From NCBI GenBank assembly GCA_001661245.1, contig KV454011.1, positions 1,328,724-1,392,723 of the forward strand: 64,000 bases of DNA. Direction: 5' to 3'. Shown in pieces: positions 62,430 through 64,000 of this stretch (positions are counted from its first letter, which is position 1; every line of letters begins with the position of its first letter). Made by a program: the position numbers and the translations under genes. The DNA is from Pachysolen tannophilus NRRL Y-2460. Lineage: Eukaryota > Ascomycota > Pichiomycetes > Alaninales > Pachysolenaceae. The notes under the pieces are model-generated. The model made no database searches, was not told the DNA's origin, and saw only the letters and a program-made list of their open reading frames with translations.

Positions 62430-63761
62430 TTATTCATCGACAAGTATGAAATCATCCAATTCAAATGGGGCGGTAGAGTTAAATGGTGCTGCGGACACAT
62501 TTATATATTAGGTTTTCTTTTTGTTTTTTTTTTTAGACTTCTGGGTGATGACATGTTACAAACATGGCAAATAGAACCCATACGCCTCTTTTATATATGT
62601 TCCAACTGGAAATGCACACATACAAGAGACATATGAACCTACTGCCATGTTTCAACCTGCCATTACCTTCATCATAAAAATGTTCTTTATGAACATCATC
62701 ACTGCTGGATGATGCATCATTTTAAATCCACTACCGCTAGCCATTGAGGAATCATTCATATTTTTACCAGTACTATTATTGTTTCTGCCTTTATCAGCAT
62801 CACCAAAAAATTCATCTATTGTCTTTTCTGTAGGTTCCATTTTTAAATCCGGTTCTCCAACTTCATTATTATTTCCCAGTTGTACAAGATTTAACAATAA
62901 ATTTCCATTGTTATCCATAGGAGATAATAATGTAGTTAAATCTTCATTTGAGAATTCGTGTTTAATTTGCAAATTTGTTGAAAATAATCCATTATTATCG
63001 TTATCTTCATTTAAATTCAAATCATCTGCAAACAATGGATTAGCCAAATAATCATCAACCATTTTTGGATTCAACTCCAAGGTTAAATTTGAAGGTGAAG
63101 TAGAACCCAAGTTAGACAGAGGTGGCGATAAATAAAGATTACTTTGCCTCAGTTCAACTTTTGGCACTTGCAAAGAAACCTGCTCCTTGTTTTTCTTGTT
63201 CTTGATATTTATCTTTTCATTTTCTTCTTCTTCTTCTTCGTCTGACATCATCATCATCTGCCCATCACCATCAGCGTCAGCATCTCCATCTCCGTCAACG
63301 TCAACGTCAACGTCAACATCAACATTGTTATCTTCCAGCCCCAAATTTTTATTACGTTTGTTGGTATTTTCATTGAAACCGCTCATAGATTTCTTTTTCC
63401 CTTGCATTAATTCCAAAGTATCAAATCTTGTATCTGGAATTTTCGGAAGCAAGCTAATTTCATTTTGTAATTCCAGCTTCAAGCTAGCATCAGTAACGTA
63501 ATCAATCAATTTAGCTTCAATAGACATCAATTTCGAATCTCTTTCTTTGAAAACTTTTAAACTTTTTTGCAATTCCAAAACATGATTTTCTAAAAACTCT
63601 ACATGTCTTCTTTTCTTTTCACGAGACGCATGTGCTGCCCTTCTATTTCTTAAAATTCTTTCAATTCTCCTTTGTTCTTTTTCTTCTTGAGTCTTTGCTC
63701 TCTTACGAGGCAGCAAATTTGTGATCACCACATTCTTCTCTGTACCCTGATCCAACGACAT
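62430..63761 (-). CDS. HAC1: HAC1, bZIP unfolded-protein-response factor, Ire1-type intron
   Basis: Exon 1 (63761-62705) encodes residues 1-352 and one base of codon 353. The bZIP starts at about residue 31, with the basic-region signature N39-x2-A42-A43-x3-R47 (RNRRAAHASR) and a leucine zipper from about 57. KRAKTQEEKEQRRIERILR is typical of Hac1. The middle is acidic and disordered, with a DVDVDVDVDGDGDAD run near 150. Read without splicing, the frame ends at 62652 (369 aa) with a hydrophobic tail. Removing 62704-62492 joins exon 2 (62491-62430), giving 372 aa ending APFELDDFILVDE. Hac1 activates ER chaperone and ERAD genes when Ire1 splices its mRNA. Exon 2 is predicted from RNA structure and frame, not from transcripts. 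Confidence 0.88.
62492..62704 (-). other. Predicted Ire1-dependent HAC1 intron (213 nt)
   Basis: 5' site: loop CAG|CAGU on a 7-bp stem, CAUCAUC with GAUGAUG (minus strand of 62714-62694). 3' site: loop CCG|CAGC on a stem AAAUG-U-GU with ACCAUUU, 7 bp with one bulged U (minus strand of 62502-62481). Both loops are seven bases and fit CNG|CNGN. The intron lacks GT-AG ends. 213 is a multiple of three and the intron carries the in-frame TGA that ends the unspliced frame. Confidence 0.8.
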
Positions 63762-64000
63762 GATGAATTTTTCTAAACCAGCAATAAAAAAAATAAAAAA
63801 TAAAAAATACCAATTTTAATTAATTAGTATTATTATTATTTCTATTTCTATGCTTGTTTATTTTTGTAGTGGCGATTTTCCCATCTATTTATATTAGCGC
63901 TATTGAACGAGCAGAATTTCAAAACGAAATTTCTAAAATTAATTTTTGCGCCTCAAAACCTTGATACCCTGTACACGACCTACGTTTTTCTTTTGTCTTT
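63762..64000. promoter_or_regulatory. HAC1 upstream region (window edge)
   Basis: AT-rich leader just before HAC1, with AAAATAAAAAATA runs, and GCGC words near 63896 and 63950. The promoter continues past the window. Confidence 0.35.

Noticed and set aside
62652-62704. A 19-nt HAC1 intron as in C. albicans
   Set aside because: Cutting 19 nt after the 5' loop gives an immediate stop and no second loop with the consensus; the 213-nt model has both loops and a plausible tail.
1-64000. Transposons, LTR remnants, CRISPR arrays or virus-derived sequences
   Set aside because: No reverse transcriptase, integrase, transposase or capsid motif, and no long terminal direct repeats were found on either strand.

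Overview
This is a chromosomal window from an AT-rich budding yeast, most likely of the CTG-Ser1 group (Serinales; Candida, Debaryomyces, Scheffersomyces and relatives). The evidence is the mostly intron-poor genes, the few short spliceosomal introns with TACTAAC-like branch points near the 5' end of the reading frame, the closeness of the proteins to Candida and Saccharomyces families, and CTG codons that are rare and sit mostly where serine is acceptable. I call about 32 protein genes. I found no tRNA, rRNA, CRISPR array, transposon or virus-derived element.

Layout. 0.7-6 kb: a CYP504-like cytochrome P450 and the F-BAR endocytic protein SYP1. 7-13 kb: an SPT21/Ams2-type histone-gene regulator with a GATA-like finger, ALG5 (broken by one homopolymer indel) and the mRNA capping triphosphatase CET1. 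13-18 kb: an Aft-family iron regulator, an orphan gene, mitochondrial ribosomal protein bL12m (one intron) and RPB9 (one 53-nt intron). 18-30 kb: MON2 (two introns), the class IV chitin synthase CHS3 and a secreted M20 peptidase. 30-36 kb: RBP95-like pre-60S factor and CAND1/TIP120. 36-46 kb: orphan ORFs, PGK1, a large disordered orphan, an F-box protein and an aldehyde dehydrogenase. 47-57 kb: a dense housekeeping cluster of POP6, GET3, AIM36-like, MRPS8, TPP1, BUG1-like (one intron), TIF34, a 58-aa SERF protein, SNU23 and TIM22. 57-64 kb: a class I/II chitin synthase, RPL9 and HAC1.

The most notable signal is in HAC1. Two RNA stem-loops with seven-base loops matching the Ire1 consensus CNG|CNGN bracket a 213-nt segment (62492-62704). 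Removing it deletes an in-frame stop and joins the bZIP frame to a hidden second exon ending in an acidic/hydrophobic tail. This predicts a 372-aa unfolded-protein-response activator.

Gene order retains several small blocks known from S. cerevisiae (ALG5-CET1; AFT1-RPB9-MNP1; TPP1-AIM36-MRPS8; GET3-BUG1-SNU23; PGK1-YCR016W), which independently supports the weaker calls. Several growth genes (RBP95, TIF34, MRPS8, RPL9) carry an A-run/T-run RRPE element, TGAAAAATTTT or a close variant, upstream. This fits coordinated ribosome-biogenesis control that includes mitochondrial ribosomal genes.
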